47,963 nt of DNA. It comes from a candidate division WOR-3 bacterium. GTDB lineage: Bacteria; Hydrothermota; Tepidihabitantia; Tepidihabitantales; Tepidihabitantaceae. The DNA lies in NCBI GenBank assembly GCA_016867815.1, contig VGIR01000012.1, positions 1 through 47,963 of the forward strand. The letters are read 5' to 3'. Both the position numbers and the translations under genes were made by a program. This document shows, piece after piece, positions 22,654-30,810 of this stretch; the stretch's first letter is position 1; each line of letters opens with the position of its first letter. The notes under the pieces are model-generated. The model was not told where the DNA came from. It saw only the letters and a list, made by a program, of their open reading frames with translations, and did not search any database.

Positions 22654-23595
22654 ATGAAAGAGCGTGTTCCGAAAACCAGGGAGAGTCCCTCGGAGCGCGT
22701 GCGCCGGACTTCGCACGGTACAGCCCCCGTCTTGCGGAAGCGGGTCGGCTTCATCGGCGCGGGTCGGGTGGGTTGCGCAATGGCGTGGCATTGCCGGCGG
22801 CTGGGCTATCCGATAGCCGGCGTGACCGACCTGAAGCCGAAGCAGGCGTGGGTCGTGTACGGGTTGATGAAGAAGGAGTACGAGCGGCTGAGTTCACGCG
22901 AGGTCGCGGCAGGAAGCGACGTTCTGTTTCTGACCGTGCCCGATACCCACATTGCGGCGGTGTTCGAGTCGGTGCGGAAGTGGCTCATGCCGGGTACAAT
23001 TGTCGTCCATTGTTCGGGCGCACTCGGAACCGATGTCCTTTCGGGCGCGCGCGAGCAGGGACTCGGAGCCCTGGCCCTGCACCCGGTGCAGTCGTTTTCG
23101 AGCCACTCCCAGGCCATCAAGGGTCTGCCCGGCTCCTATTTCGCGGCCGACGGTTCGGTCACCGGCCTGAGGTTCGGCCGTCATCTAGTGAGGCAGCTTC
23201 ATGGCGGCTGGGTGATCGTGCGCGGGGCCGACCGGTCGCTGTACCACGCGATGTGCGTGTTCGCATCGAATCTCGTGAGCGCCTTGTTCGACGGGGCAGA
23301 GGAGATCGGGCGCGAGCTTGGCATTTCGCAGCGCCGCGCCGGCGTGATGCTTGCGCCGCTGGCGCGAACCGTGCTCGACAACGTCGCGGAGCAGGGCGCT
23401 GAACCGAGCTTGACCGGACCGGTCGAACGCGGGGACGCGCTGACGGTGGCGGCGCACTTGCGGGCCTTGGAGAAGCGGACGCCGCGGCTGGCGCCGATGT
23501 ACCGGGTGATGTCGGGCCGGTTGGTTGAGATGGCCAGGCGCAGAGGGCTGGCTGGGGCGGCGGTAAGGAAGCTGCAGAAGGCGCTTGAGGAGTAG
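22654..23595 (+). CDS. Rossmann-like/DUF2520 domain protein, N-terminus made by a palindromic element
   Basis: An oxidoreductase-like protein of the Rossmann_2-like plus DUF2520 family, of unknown substrate. After the N-terminal extension, RVGFIGAGRVGCAMAWHCRR is the dinucleotide-binding motif; VLFLTVPDTHIAAV and VVHCSGALGTDVLS are family hallmarks, then the helical DUF2520 domain (ALHPVQSFSS, HAMCVFASNLVSAL). Residues about 5-29 are encoded by palindromic element copy 3 (22667-22738), so the element has supplied an extended N-terminus ahead of the fold. ATG 22654 is placed by the promoter; the frame is also open from GTG 22579. 313 aa. Confidence 0.85.
   Translation: MKERVPKTRESPSERVRRTSHGTAPVLRKRVGFIGAGRVGCAMAWHCRRLGYPIAGVTDLKPKQAWVVYGLMKKEYERLSSREVAAGSDVLFLTVPDTHIAAVFESVRKWLMPGTIVVHCSGALGTDVLSGAREQGLGALALHPVQSFSSHSQAIKGLPGSYFAADGSVTGLRFGRHLVRQLHGGWVIVRGADRSLYHAMCVFASNLVSALFDGAEEIGRELGISQRRAGVMLAPLARTVLDNVAEQGAEPSLTGPVERGDALTVAAHLRALEKRTPRLAPMYRVMSGRLVEMARRRGLAGAAVRKLQKALEE
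22667..22738. repeat. palindromic element, copy 3, at the start of the DUF2520 gene
   Basis: Diverged copy: gagagtccctcggagcgc and gcacggtacagcccccgtct match the arms of copies 1 and 2, with ttccg and cggaa-type outer ends. Length is about 72 bp and the DUF2520 frame is open through it. Confidence 0.75.
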
Positions 23596-23747
23596 AGAAT
23601 GACCAATCGCCGATTCCCAGTTGCCAACGAATGTCAAGTGAAGAGAACGCGAGTGCCGCTCCGCTGTGCATTGGCCGCTTTGTCATTCGTTAGGAATTGG
23701 GTGTTGAGATTTGGGAATTGGAGAGCAGTGGCGAGCAGGGAGGGCTG
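23596..23747. repeat. word-repeat spacer before the Ig lipoprotein gene
   Basis: Contains gaatgaccaatcgccgattcc and, inverted, ttgtcattcgttaggaattgg, with ttgggtgttgagatttggga words after it. Another member of the heptamer-word spacer class. A clear Shine-Dalgarno (agggagggctg) ends it. Confidence 0.55.
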
Positions 23748-24797
23748 GTGAGACGAAGCTTGGTTCTGGTGTGCGCCGTGGCCTTGGTAATGCTGTTCGC
23801 CTGCGCCAAGAAGATGCTTCCGCCCAATCCCGACCGGTTCGCTCCGCGTCTGCAGGGGGTTGAGACAAAAACCCGGAGCCAGATTACGCTCGTGTTTGAT
23901 GAGGAGATCAACGGCGCCAAGTTGAGGCCGGACAGCTTCCTCGTCACCGGGCCATCGGGCGAGACGCTTGCCCTGCGCGGCGCTTCTCTGGGAGGTGACA
24001 TGAGAGAGGTGCAGCTCTGGACGCCCATCCAGGAGGTGAAGCTCTACGAGGTACGGGGGGTGGTCGCGGACCGAACCGGCAACCAGGCACGCTTTCGTGC
24101 CCGCTTCCGGGGTTCGTCGATGCAGGACACAATTGCACCTCGAGTAGCGAGCGTGGAGCCTGCGCCGGGCGCCACACGACAGAAGCTCGGGGTGAGGATC
24201 AGGGTCAAGTTCAGCGAGCCGGTTGATACGTCCGTAGTGGTGCGCAGTATGTTCGTGCCCCTCGGATATGACACTCTCTTCAAACGTTCCTGGTCTACCG
24301 ATTGGCAGACCCTGAACTTTGCGCGTCTTGATACCGTGCCGGGCGGAGCCAACATCTACTTCATGGTGCAGCCTGGGGCAAGAGACCTCGAGGGAAACCG
24401 CGCCCAGGCCCCGGCGTTCACCTACTTCACCAGCGATACGATCCTCGACGCCGTCGCCGTAAAGGGCAGGGCGCTGGGGATAGGCGCGCTCAAGACCGGC
24501 GCAGTCTTCTTCACCGAGTCCGCGGCCGTCCGGGTCATCACCGATTCTCTTCAGCCTCCCCGCACCGAGTCGCTCCCCGTGCGCACGACGGGTCTTGCGC
24601 CGATTCTGGCTGACGGCTCTTTTGCGACCAGATTGCGGAAGGGCGAGTATGAGGTCATAGCCGCGGCCGATACCAACGGTGACGGCCTGGCGGAGCTGGT
24701 GAGCACGCCCGTGAGGTTCAATACGGAGTTAGAGAGCCTGAGTCTGAGTCTCCTGCCCGAGCCACTGCCCCAGCATCTCGATGCTTATCGCCGTTAG
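23748..24797 (+). CDS. lipoprotein with SbsA-type Ig-like domain
   Basis: GTG 23748 gives a lipoprotein signal: RRSLVLVCAVALVMLFAC with the lipobox LFAC, then a probably periplasmic or outer-membrane protein. PRLQGVETKTRSQITLVFDE and PRVASVEPAPGATRQKLGVRIRVKFSEPVD look like two Big_5/SbsA Ig-like domains of the kind found in surface proteins. A C-terminal region (VRVITDSLQPP to AADTNGDGLAELVS) may be a further beta domain. The stop overlaps the start of the VWA gene by 17 nt, so the two are coupled. 349 aa. Confidence 0.8.
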   Translation: MRRSLVLVCAVALVMLFACAKKMLPPNPDRFAPRLQGVETKTRSQITLVFDEEINGAKLRPDSFLVTGPSGETLALRGASLGGDMREVQLWTPIQEVKLYEVRGVVADRTGNQARFRARFRGSSMQDTIAPRVASVEPAPGATRQKLGVRIRVKFSEPVDTSVVVRSMFVPLGYDTLFKRSWSTDWQTLNFARLDTVPGGANIYFMVQPGARDLEGNRAQAPAFTYFTSDTILDAVAVKGRALGIGALKTGAVFFTESAAVRVITDSLQPPRTESLPVRTTGLAPILADGSFATRLRKGEYEVIAAADTNGDGLAELVSTPVRFNTELESLSLSLLPEPLPQHLDAYRR

Positions 24798-27057
24798 CGC
24801 GATACTGCTGGTCCTCGGCGTATTGGCGTATCGCAGAGCCCTGTTCGGGCAAGCGGCAAGCAGGAAGGACAAAGGACAAAGCAGGTCTCGGAAGGCCGAA
24901 GTCGCGGACGTGGGGCTTCTGGTGCTGCGGCTGGTGGTACTGTTGTTGTTCGCCGCGGTCTTCATCGGGGCGGTCTTTTCGCGCGCATGGACAGAGCGGT
25001 CGAGGCGAGTCGCGGTCATGCTCGACATCTCCGAGAGCATGACTGCGGTCGGGGCCGAGAGCGCGGCGGCAGCGGTTGCCGAGGTGTTCCCGCTGCCGAC
25101 AGAGGGGACAGGACAGGAGTGGGTCTTTGCCGACTCGGCCGAGGTCAGAAGCAAGAAGCCGGCAGCCGGTAGTCAGGGTGCGAAACGGACCAGGATCGGG
25201 GTGGCGCTGAAGACCGTAGGGAAGACAAGACCGGGCGCCGTCGTGCTGCTGAGTGACGGGCAGGATAACGGCGACGTTGATGCGGTGGCGGCAGCGCGCG
25301 ACATCGGTGTGCCGGTGTACACCGTCGGGTTCGGGGGCCGGGCGAAGCGAAATGCAGGCGTCGGACGAGTAGTGCTACCGGCGGTTGTCTACTCAGGAGA
25401 GACCGTCGAGGTACAGGTGCGCGTGCTGACGACGGGTTTCGATGCGGAGAACGAACCTCCAGGAGGAGCAGTTTCAACCACCCAGACACCAGGGCGCAAG
25501 GAGGATGGAAACGCGGTACCGGACCCCTCAAGCCCCAGAACAACTGAACACGGCATGAAAGGAATCGGCACGACGCGGATCCGGCTACGCGGGCAGGAAC
25601 GCGAGGTGCCGATCGGGTCGGGCACATCCGAGCAGGATGTTCAATTCCGTCTTGTCTTTGACAGGCCGGGCAGGCAGATTGTAGAGGCGAGTCTGGACAG
25701 CATGACAGGAGAGAGCAACTACGCCGACAACAGGCGCAGCACTACCGTTGATGTCAAACCCGGACGGGTGCGTGTCGCTTACGTGACGAATCGTCCCGGG
25801 CCGGGCACGCGGATGATGCTGAGGGCATTGGGAGGCGACGAGAGGATCCAGGTGGAGTCACTAGTCGCGGTCAGCGGAGCGCTCAGCGATGAGCGCGGAG
25901 TGCTGAATGCGGGAGTGGATGCGTTCATCCTTGACGATGTCGTCGAGAACGGAAGTCCGGCTGTGTGGCAGTCGGTTGCCGACCGCGTGCAGGCCGGTGC
26001 CGGCGTTCTGTTGCTTGCCGGCCCAAGTTTCCAGCCGGGTCCCAGCATCGGAGGCATCGTCAGCGGGCCGATCGGACGATTGGAGGGAGGTCCCTACACT
26101 CCCGAGTTGGCCTCTGCAGGCAGTGTGTTGCCATGGTGGAAGCCTCAGTCCGAGGCCGCTCAGAGCGGCGGCGGGGAAGTAGACCTTGGCAGGGTGCCGC
26201 CTTTCTCTGGACTACGTCAACTGCCCGGCGGCGATTCCAGTAGTACCAATCGCTGGTCTGCCTGGCTGGTCGCCAGAGAGAATGGAGTCCCCCTGCTGAT
26301 GGAAGGGAAAGCAGGCAGAGGCAAAGTTGTCTACTTAGCCGGCTACCCGCTGTGGCGCTGGGGATTCGGCTCGCAGGAGAATCCGGAGCAGACTTCGCCA
26401 CTCTCGGCTCTGCTGACCGGGGTCGTGCGCTACCTGGCGGAGAGTGATACCAGTCCCTTCTGGCTCCAGGTCGACCGGCCCGACATCTACCAGGGACAGC
26501 GAGTCCACCTGACAGCGAGAGCGGTTGCGCCTGACGGCCGGCCGTGGACCGGACTGAGTGTGATGGTTGCGGTTCGGACTGACAGTTCGTCACTCCGTCC
26601 CTCTCCTCCAGGAGGAGACGGAGGGCGAAGCGAGGGCGAGGGGGCGGATCGCAGGCGGAGCATGAAGCCGGTCTCGGTGCCGATGACTGAGACGGGCGCG
26701 GGTGTGTATGAGGCGTCCCTCGAGGCGTTGAGACCGGGTCAGTATCAGGCGACCGCACTCGTTGGTACTGCCGATACGGTGCTCGGCATGGCGACCACCG
26801 AGTTCGCGGTCGCCGATCAACCAGTGGAACTCGCAAGCACCGGCATGAACGAAGGACTGCTCCGAGCGATAGCCGAGGCCAGTGACGGCAGGTTCATGTC
26901 TGCCGACAGCCTCGCACGGGAGGGCAGTCAGATGACGTTTGGTTCCTATGAACGCCGCCTGGTGTTTGACCCCAGGCGAGCCGCGTGGGTATACGTCCTG
27001 ATAGCGTTGCTGGCGGGCGCGGAATGGCTGATGCGCCGGAGAAGAGGGCTGTTGTGA
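24781..27057 (+). CDS. VWA-like membrane protein (BatA-like)
   Basis: Membrane-anchored protein with a von Willebrand A domain in the style of BatA/aerotolerance proteins. Two N-terminal membrane spans (residues 1-19 and about 43-66) are followed by the metal-binding DISES motif (Asp82, Ser84, Ser86) and LLSDGQDN. A middle CARDB-like beta domain and a class-I-amidotransferase-like module (AYVTNRPGPGTRMMLRAL, VLLLAGPSF) follow, then a last membrane span near the C-terminus (YVLIALLAGAEWLM). Three repeat-derived inserts keep the frame: near residues 28-40, 225-260 and 602-625, the last being the CTCCTCACCC element. Function in envelope stress or transport is only inferred. 758 aa. Confidence 0.78.
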   Translation: MLIAVSAILLVLGVLAYRRALFGQAASRKDKGQSRSRKAEVADVGLLVLRLVVLLLFAAVFIGAVFSRAWTERSRRVAVMLDISESMTAVGAESAAAAVAEVFPLPTEGTGQEWVFADSAEVRSKKPAAGSQGAKRTRIGVALKTVGKTRPGAVVLLSDGQDNGDVDAVAAARDIGVPVYTVGFGGRAKRNAGVGRVVLPAVVYSGETVEVQVRVLTTGFDAENEPPGGAVSTTQTPGRKEDGNAVPDPSSPRTTEHGMKGIGTTRIRLRGQEREVPIGSGTSEQDVQFRLVFDRPGRQIVEASLDSMTGESNYADNRRSTTVDVKPGRVRVAYVTNRPGPGTRMMLRALGGDERIQVESLVAVSGALSDERGVLNAGVDAFILDDVVENGSPAVWQSVADRVQAGAGVLLLAGPSFQPGPSIGGIVSGPIGRLEGGPYTPELASAGSVLPWWKPQSEAAQSGGGEVDLGRVPPFSGLRQLPGGDSSSTNRWSAWLVARENGVPLLMEGKAGRGKVVYLAGYPLWRWGFGSQENPEQTSPLSALLTGVVRYLAESDTSPFWLQVDRPDIYQGQRVHLTARAVAPDGRPWTGLSVMVAVRTDSSSLRPSPPGGDGGRSEGEGADRRRSMKPVSVPMTETGAGVYEASLEALRPGQYQATALVGTADTVLGMATTEFAVADQPVELASTGMNEGLLRAIAEASDGRFMSADSLAREGSQMTFGSYERRLVFDPRRAAWVYVLIALLAGAEWLMRRRRGLL
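26590..26644. repeat. CTCCTCACCC-family element inside the VWA gene
   Basis: cgtccctctcctccaggagg and agacggagggcgaagcgagg match the centre and right half of the element at 21165-21222. It encodes a Ser-Pro-Gly-Gly-Arg stretch (LRPSPPGGDGGRSEGEG) that breaks an otherwise normal domain, with no frameshift. Confidence 0.75.
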
Positions 27058-27779
27058 AAGACCGGTCGAAGTCAGAAGCTGGAAGTCAGAAGCTGGAAGT
27101 CGTGGTTCAGGTCCGAGGCGCTCGCCGGGCACGTCTCGCCGCCAGGGTGGTAGTCGCCGCCCTTCTGCTCCTGATTGTCGTTGGCACGGCTCAGGCGGAT
27201 ACCGGGCAGGAGGCGGCCAGCTGGCTGCGCGCCCGGGGACTCAGTCCGGAACTCGTGGTCGTGCTGATAGCGGCCCTGCCGATAGTCGAACTCAGGGGCG
27301 CGGTGCCCGTCGGCATCCTCTTCTTCTGCATGCCGTGGTGGCAGGCAGTGCTCTGGGCTTTGGTTGGTAACGTAGCGCCGATCCTGCTTGTACTGCTGCT
27401 ACTTGAGAAGATCGTCGCCTGGCTTAGTCACATCAGTCTGTTCAGGCGCTTCTTCGCATGGCTCTTCGCGCGGGCGCGAAGCAAGAGCGCGTCCATCGAG
27501 AAGTACGAATTCTGGGGGCTCGCCACCTTTGTCGGGATCCCGCTTCCCGGCACCGGAGCGTGGACCGGCGCTGTCGCGGCCGAGGTGCTGGGGCTGTCCT
27601 ACTGGAAGTCACTATCGGCCATAGTCGTCGGCGTGCTGATGGCCGCGACCGTGGTGACGTTCCTGTCTGTGCTCGGCAAGCAGTATCGCTGGGTGGGAAT
27701 CGGGCTTATCGTCCTCATCACGCTCGGCTTCATCTACGCGGTTGTAGCTGCGGTCAGGAAGCCGCGCAAGAAGTCCTGA
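27054..27779 (+). CDS. PF06695 small multidrug export-type membrane protein
   Basis: Polytopic inner-membrane protein of the putative small multi-drug export family, related to DedA-like proteins; transport activity is not established. Conserved stretches are ALPIVELRGAVPVGI and ATFVGIPLPGTGAWTGAVAA. About five membrane spans are visible. GTG 27054 overlaps the stop of the VWA gene as GTGA. The first about 17 residues contain a 15-bp tandem word (aagtcagaagctgg), making a charged N-terminal tail ahead of a signal-like first helix. 241 aa. Confidence 0.82.
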   Translation: MKDRSKSEAGSQKLEVVVQVRGARRARLAARVVVAALLLLIVVGTAQADTGQEAASWLRARGLSPELVVVLIAALPIVELRGAVPVGILFFCMPWWQAVLWALVGNVAPILLVLLLLEKIVAWLSHISLFRRFFAWLFARARSKSASIEKYEFWGLATFVGIPLPGTGAWTGAVAAEVLGLSYWKSLSAIVVGVLMAATVVTFLSVLGKQYRWVGIGLIVLITLGFIYAVVAAVRKPRKKS

Positions 27780-27831
27780 CTCCGAATGCGCTGACGATTC
27801 CGTCGTATCGAGTCCAGCCCGACTGCTACTT

Positions 27832-27859
27832 TTGACATCAGGTCATGTTGACCTAGTAT
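27832..27859 (+). promoter_or_regulatory. nfo promoter
   Basis: TTGACA at 27832-27837, 16-bp spacer, TAGTAT at 27854-27859. GTG 27871 begins 11 nt after the -10 box with no Shine-Dalgarno. Confidence 0.7.
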
Positions 27860-27870
27860 CTAACCACCTA

Positions 27871-28707
27871 GTGAGATTCGGTTTCCACGTGTCAATGGCC
27901 GGCGGATTCAGCAAGGTCTTGGAACGGGCCAGGGCGGCCGAGTGCGAGACCATGCAGATGTTCTCGTCGAACCCGCGGGGCTGGGCCGCGGCCGAGCTCG
28001 ACCCCGAGGACGTGGCCCGGTTCCGCGCCGACATGAAAGGTTCCGGCATTTCGCCGGTATTCGTCCACGCGCCGTACCTGCCTAACCCGGCGGCTGCCGG
28101 GGCCGATGCGAAGCACGCGGTCAAAGTGCTCATCACCCAAGCGGAGCGTTGCGCCGTCCTGGGCGTGCGTTTCCTGATCCTGCACATGGGCAAAGGGCTG
28201 GGCGCCAGTGAGGCGAGGGTCGTTGCCAGAACCGTGAAGAACGTGAACTCGGTACTCGCCAACTCACCGGATAGCGTGAAGCTCCTGCTTGAGAACACGG
28301 CGGGCGCGGGCTCCGAGTTCGGCTATCGGTTTGAGCAGATCGCCGCCATCATCGTCGGGGTGAAGCAGCGGGACCGGGTCGGGGTGGTGGTCGACACAGC
28401 CCACGCCTTCGCAGCCGGGTACGAGTTCCGGACCAGGGCCGGACTGGATGCGACATTGCGTGAGTTCGACCGGCTGGTCGGCATCAGCCGGCTGCATCTC
28501 GTTCACCTGAACGACTCGAAGGTCGATTTCGGCTCGCGCGTGGATCGGCACTGGCACATCGGCGAAGGGAAGATAGGGAAAGAAGGGATGAGAGAGATAG
28601 TCAACCATCCTCTGCTTCGGAATCTGCCGGCCGTGATGGAGACGCCGCGCGATTCGGTCGCAGATGACCTGCGCAATCTCAAGACGATCAGGAGTCTCGC
28701 AGCGTGA
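27871..28707 (+). CDS. nfo: endonuclease IV (deoxyribonuclease IV)
   Basis: Zinc-dependent AP endonuclease of base-excision repair. Metal ligand regions are all present: VHAPYL, LHMGKG, LLENTAGAGSEFG, VVDTAHAFAAGY, VHLNDSK, DRHWHIGEG and AVMETP. The usual CHAFAAG cysteine is Ala, which is not a ligand. RFGFHVSMAGGF is the standard N-terminus and fixes GTG 27871 (278 aa); an earlier in-frame start at 27832 would lie within the promoter. The stop overlaps the next start as GTGA. Confidence 0.95.
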   Translation: MRFGFHVSMAGGFSKVLERARAAECETMQMFSSNPRGWAAAELDPEDVARFRADMKGSGISPVFVHAPYLPNPAAAGADAKHAVKVLITQAERCAVLGVRFLILHMGKGLGASEARVVARTVKNVNSVLANSPDSVKLLLENTAGAGSEFGYRFEQIAAIIVGVKQRDRVGVVVDTAHAFAAGYEFRTRAGLDATLREFDRLVGISRLHLVHLNDSKVDFGSRVDRHWHIGEGKIGKEGMREIVNHPLLRNLPAVMETPRDSVADDLRNLKTIRSLAA

Positions 28708-30083
28708 ACATCCGATTCTGCGGCGGCACACGGACGGTCACCGGCTCCAAGCATCTGCTGACTTCGGGCAAGCAGCGGCTGCTGCTCGAGTGCGGGCTCT
28801 TCCAGGGGCACCGGGCCGAGGCCGAGCACACGAACCGGAGCTTTCCGTTCAAGGCGCGTGAGGTCAACTGGTGCGTCATCAGCCACGCCCACATCGACCA
28901 CGTCGGCAATATCCCCAACCTGGTGAAGTACGGATTCCGTGGGCCGATCCTCATGACGCAGGGCACGGCCGCGCTCTCCCGGCTGCTGGTCGAGGACTCG
29001 GCCAACATCCAGGAGTCAGACATCCGCTACCTGAACAAGAAGCTGCGCGAGAAGGGCGAGCCACCAAAGGAGCCGGTCTACACCGTCGAGGATGCCGAGG
29101 AGTCGCTCAAGTATGTTGAGGGTATCCCGTACGCGAAGTCGCGCAAGCTGGGACCGTACAAGGTAGTGCTGCACGACGCCGGGCACATCCTCGGGTCCGC
29201 GTTGGTGGACATCGAGGTCGAGGGAAAGCGCGTGCTCTTCACCGGTGATCTCGGCCGGAGGAAGATGCCGATTATCAACGACCCGGTGCTGGTTACCGAA
29301 GCTGACTACCTGATCATGGAAGGCACATACGGCAACCGCCGGCATGGCGACTACCGGGACGTGGACACCCGGCTGGCCGAGGTCGTGAACCGCGTCTATA
29401 CACGCGGCGGCAGGATAGTCATCCCTGCCTTCGCGGTCGAGCGGTCGCAGGAGATTGTCTACACGCTGAACCGCCTGCGCCAGAACAAACGGATTCCGGA
29501 CGTACCGGTCTTCGTTGATTCGCCGCTTGCGAGCCGCGTTACCGAGGTCTACCGGAACTACCCGCAGTACTACGACGCCGAGGCGGTTCAGATGCTCAAC
29601 GGCCACCAGTATCTGTTTGACTTCCCCGGACTCCGCTATACCGAGTCGGTTGAGGAATCCAAGGCACTAAATGCGGGCAAGGAACCCTGCATCATTATCT
29701 CAGCTTCCGGCATGTGCGAAGCCGGCCGGATCCTGCACCACTTGAAACACTCGGTCGAGGATGCGAAGAACCTGATACTGATTGTCTCCTTCCAGGCCGA
29801 GAACACCCTCGGCCGAAAGATAGTCGAACGTCAGCCGGTCGTCCGGATCTACGGCGAGGAGCACCCGTTGCGGGCTGAGGTCGAGGTGATGAACGAGTTC
29901 AGTGCACACGCTGACCATGACGGGTTGCTCCAGTACGTCAGCGCCATGAACGTGCCGAGGCTGAAGAAGCTGTTCATAGTCCACTCCGAGCCGGAGGCAG
30001 CGCTGGCGATGGTCGACCCGCTGAGGGCTTTGGGAGTGCGCGAGGTCGTGATTCCGGAGATTGGGGACGAACATGAGATCTAG
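28704..30083 (+). CDS. MBL-fold/beta-CASP RNA nuclease (CPSF-like)
   Basis: Metallo-beta-lactamase-fold ribonuclease with the beta-CASP insert and RNA-specificity domain, a relative of bacterial YSH1/CPSF73-type enzymes. The zinc signature SHAHIDHVGNIP is near residue 60; LHDAGHILGSA, FTGDLGR and the C-terminal EFSAHADHDGLLQYV complete the site. ISASGMCEAGRILHHL is typical of the family. GTG 28704 overlaps the nfo stop (GTGA). The frame is intact at 459 aa. Likely acts in RNA turnover; the specific target is unknown. Confidence 0.9.
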   Translation: MNIRFCGGTRTVTGSKHLLTSGKQRLLLECGLFQGHRAEAEHTNRSFPFKAREVNWCVISHAHIDHVGNIPNLVKYGFRGPILMTQGTAALSRLLVEDSANIQESDIRYLNKKLREKGEPPKEPVYTVEDAEESLKYVEGIPYAKSRKLGPYKVVLHDAGHILGSALVDIEVEGKRVLFTGDLGRRKMPIINDPVLVTEADYLIMEGTYGNRRHGDYRDVDTRLAEVVNRVYTRGGRIVIPAFAVERSQEIVYTLNRLRQNKRIPDVPVFVDSPLASRVTEVYRNYPQYYDAEAVQMLNGHQYLFDFPGLRYTESVEESKALNAGKEPCIIISASGMCEAGRILHHLKHSVEDAKNLILIVSFQAENTLGRKIVERQPVVRIYGEEHPLRAEVEVMNEFSAHADHDGLLQYVSAMNVPRLKKLFIVHSEPEAALAMVDPLRALGVREVVIPEIGDEHEI

Positions 30084-30804
30084 GAAAGTGCAAAGGACAA
30101 AGGCCAAAGGACAAAGTGCGGCCAGGCTGGCCATGGTCGCGGTCGCGCTGGCTGCGATGGCGGCGTTCGCCGGGTGCGACTGGCTGCTAGGTTTCGACAC
30201 GACTCCGCCGACCTGCCAGGTTGTCAGCCCGCCTGATTCGGCAGCGGTCAGCGGTTCGGTGCCGATAGCCGCGACAGCATCTGACAGCGTCGGGGTCGAG
30301 TGGGTCGAGTTCTACGCCGACGGTGCGCTTGTGGGCGTCGATAGCGCCACGCCCTACTCGAGCAGTTGGGATGCCTCGGCGCTGGCTGAGGGGACCTGGC
30401 ACGCGCTGAGCTGCATCGCGTATGACCTTGCCCAGAACAGAGGGTACAGCGATACTATTGCGGTCGTGATTGCCGCCGCGGGCCAGAGGAGCGTGTACCA
30501 CGGTGAATTGAGCATTGCGGCAGGAGGTAGGGAGGCAGTGCAGTTCGATGCGCAGGATGGAGATACTCTGGCCGGCGACGCGCAGGTAGTCGCCGGCGGC
30601 TCACTTTCGAGTTTACTGTGGCTGAACAACGCCAACTACCAGAAGTACTTGGCGAACCAGGCCTATACCGCCTTGTTTCGACAGGACGGCTTCCAGCAGC
30701 TGAGCATGCGCCGTCCTGTCGCCTCCGGCGGGAGCTACTTCCTGGTCTTCGTCAACTCCGGTGGTTCCGTAGTGAAGTGTTGGGCAAGGTTCGTTCTGGA
30801 GTGA
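30073..30804 (+). CDS. Ig-domain lipoprotein
   Basis: A short lipoprotein: LAMVAVALAAMAAFAGC is a signal with lipobox, then DTTPPTCQVVSPPDSAAVSGSV begins an Ig-like domain of the Big_7/Big_9 style (WVEFYADGALVG, YSSSWDASALAEGTW). The second half (about residues 140-243) is a beta-rich region without a recognised family. The N-terminal charged stretch is encoded by iterated acaaagg words (30087-30121). ATG 30073 overlaps the preceding gene by 11 nt and follows ggggacgaac. Probably an envelope-bound accessory of the following protease. Confidence 0.72.
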   Translation: MRSRKVQRTKAKGQSAARLAMVAVALAAMAAFAGCDWLLGFDTTPPTCQVVSPPDSAAVSGSVPIAATASDSVGVEWVEFYADGALVGVDSATPYSSSWDASALAEGTWHALSCIAYDLAQNRGYSDTIAVVIAAAGQRSVYHGELSIAAGGREAVQFDAQDGDTLAGDAQVVAGGSLSSLLWLNNANYQKYLANQAYTALFRQDGFQQLSMRRPVASGGSYFLVFVNSGGSVVKCWARFVLE

Positions 30805-30810
30805 TCTGTC

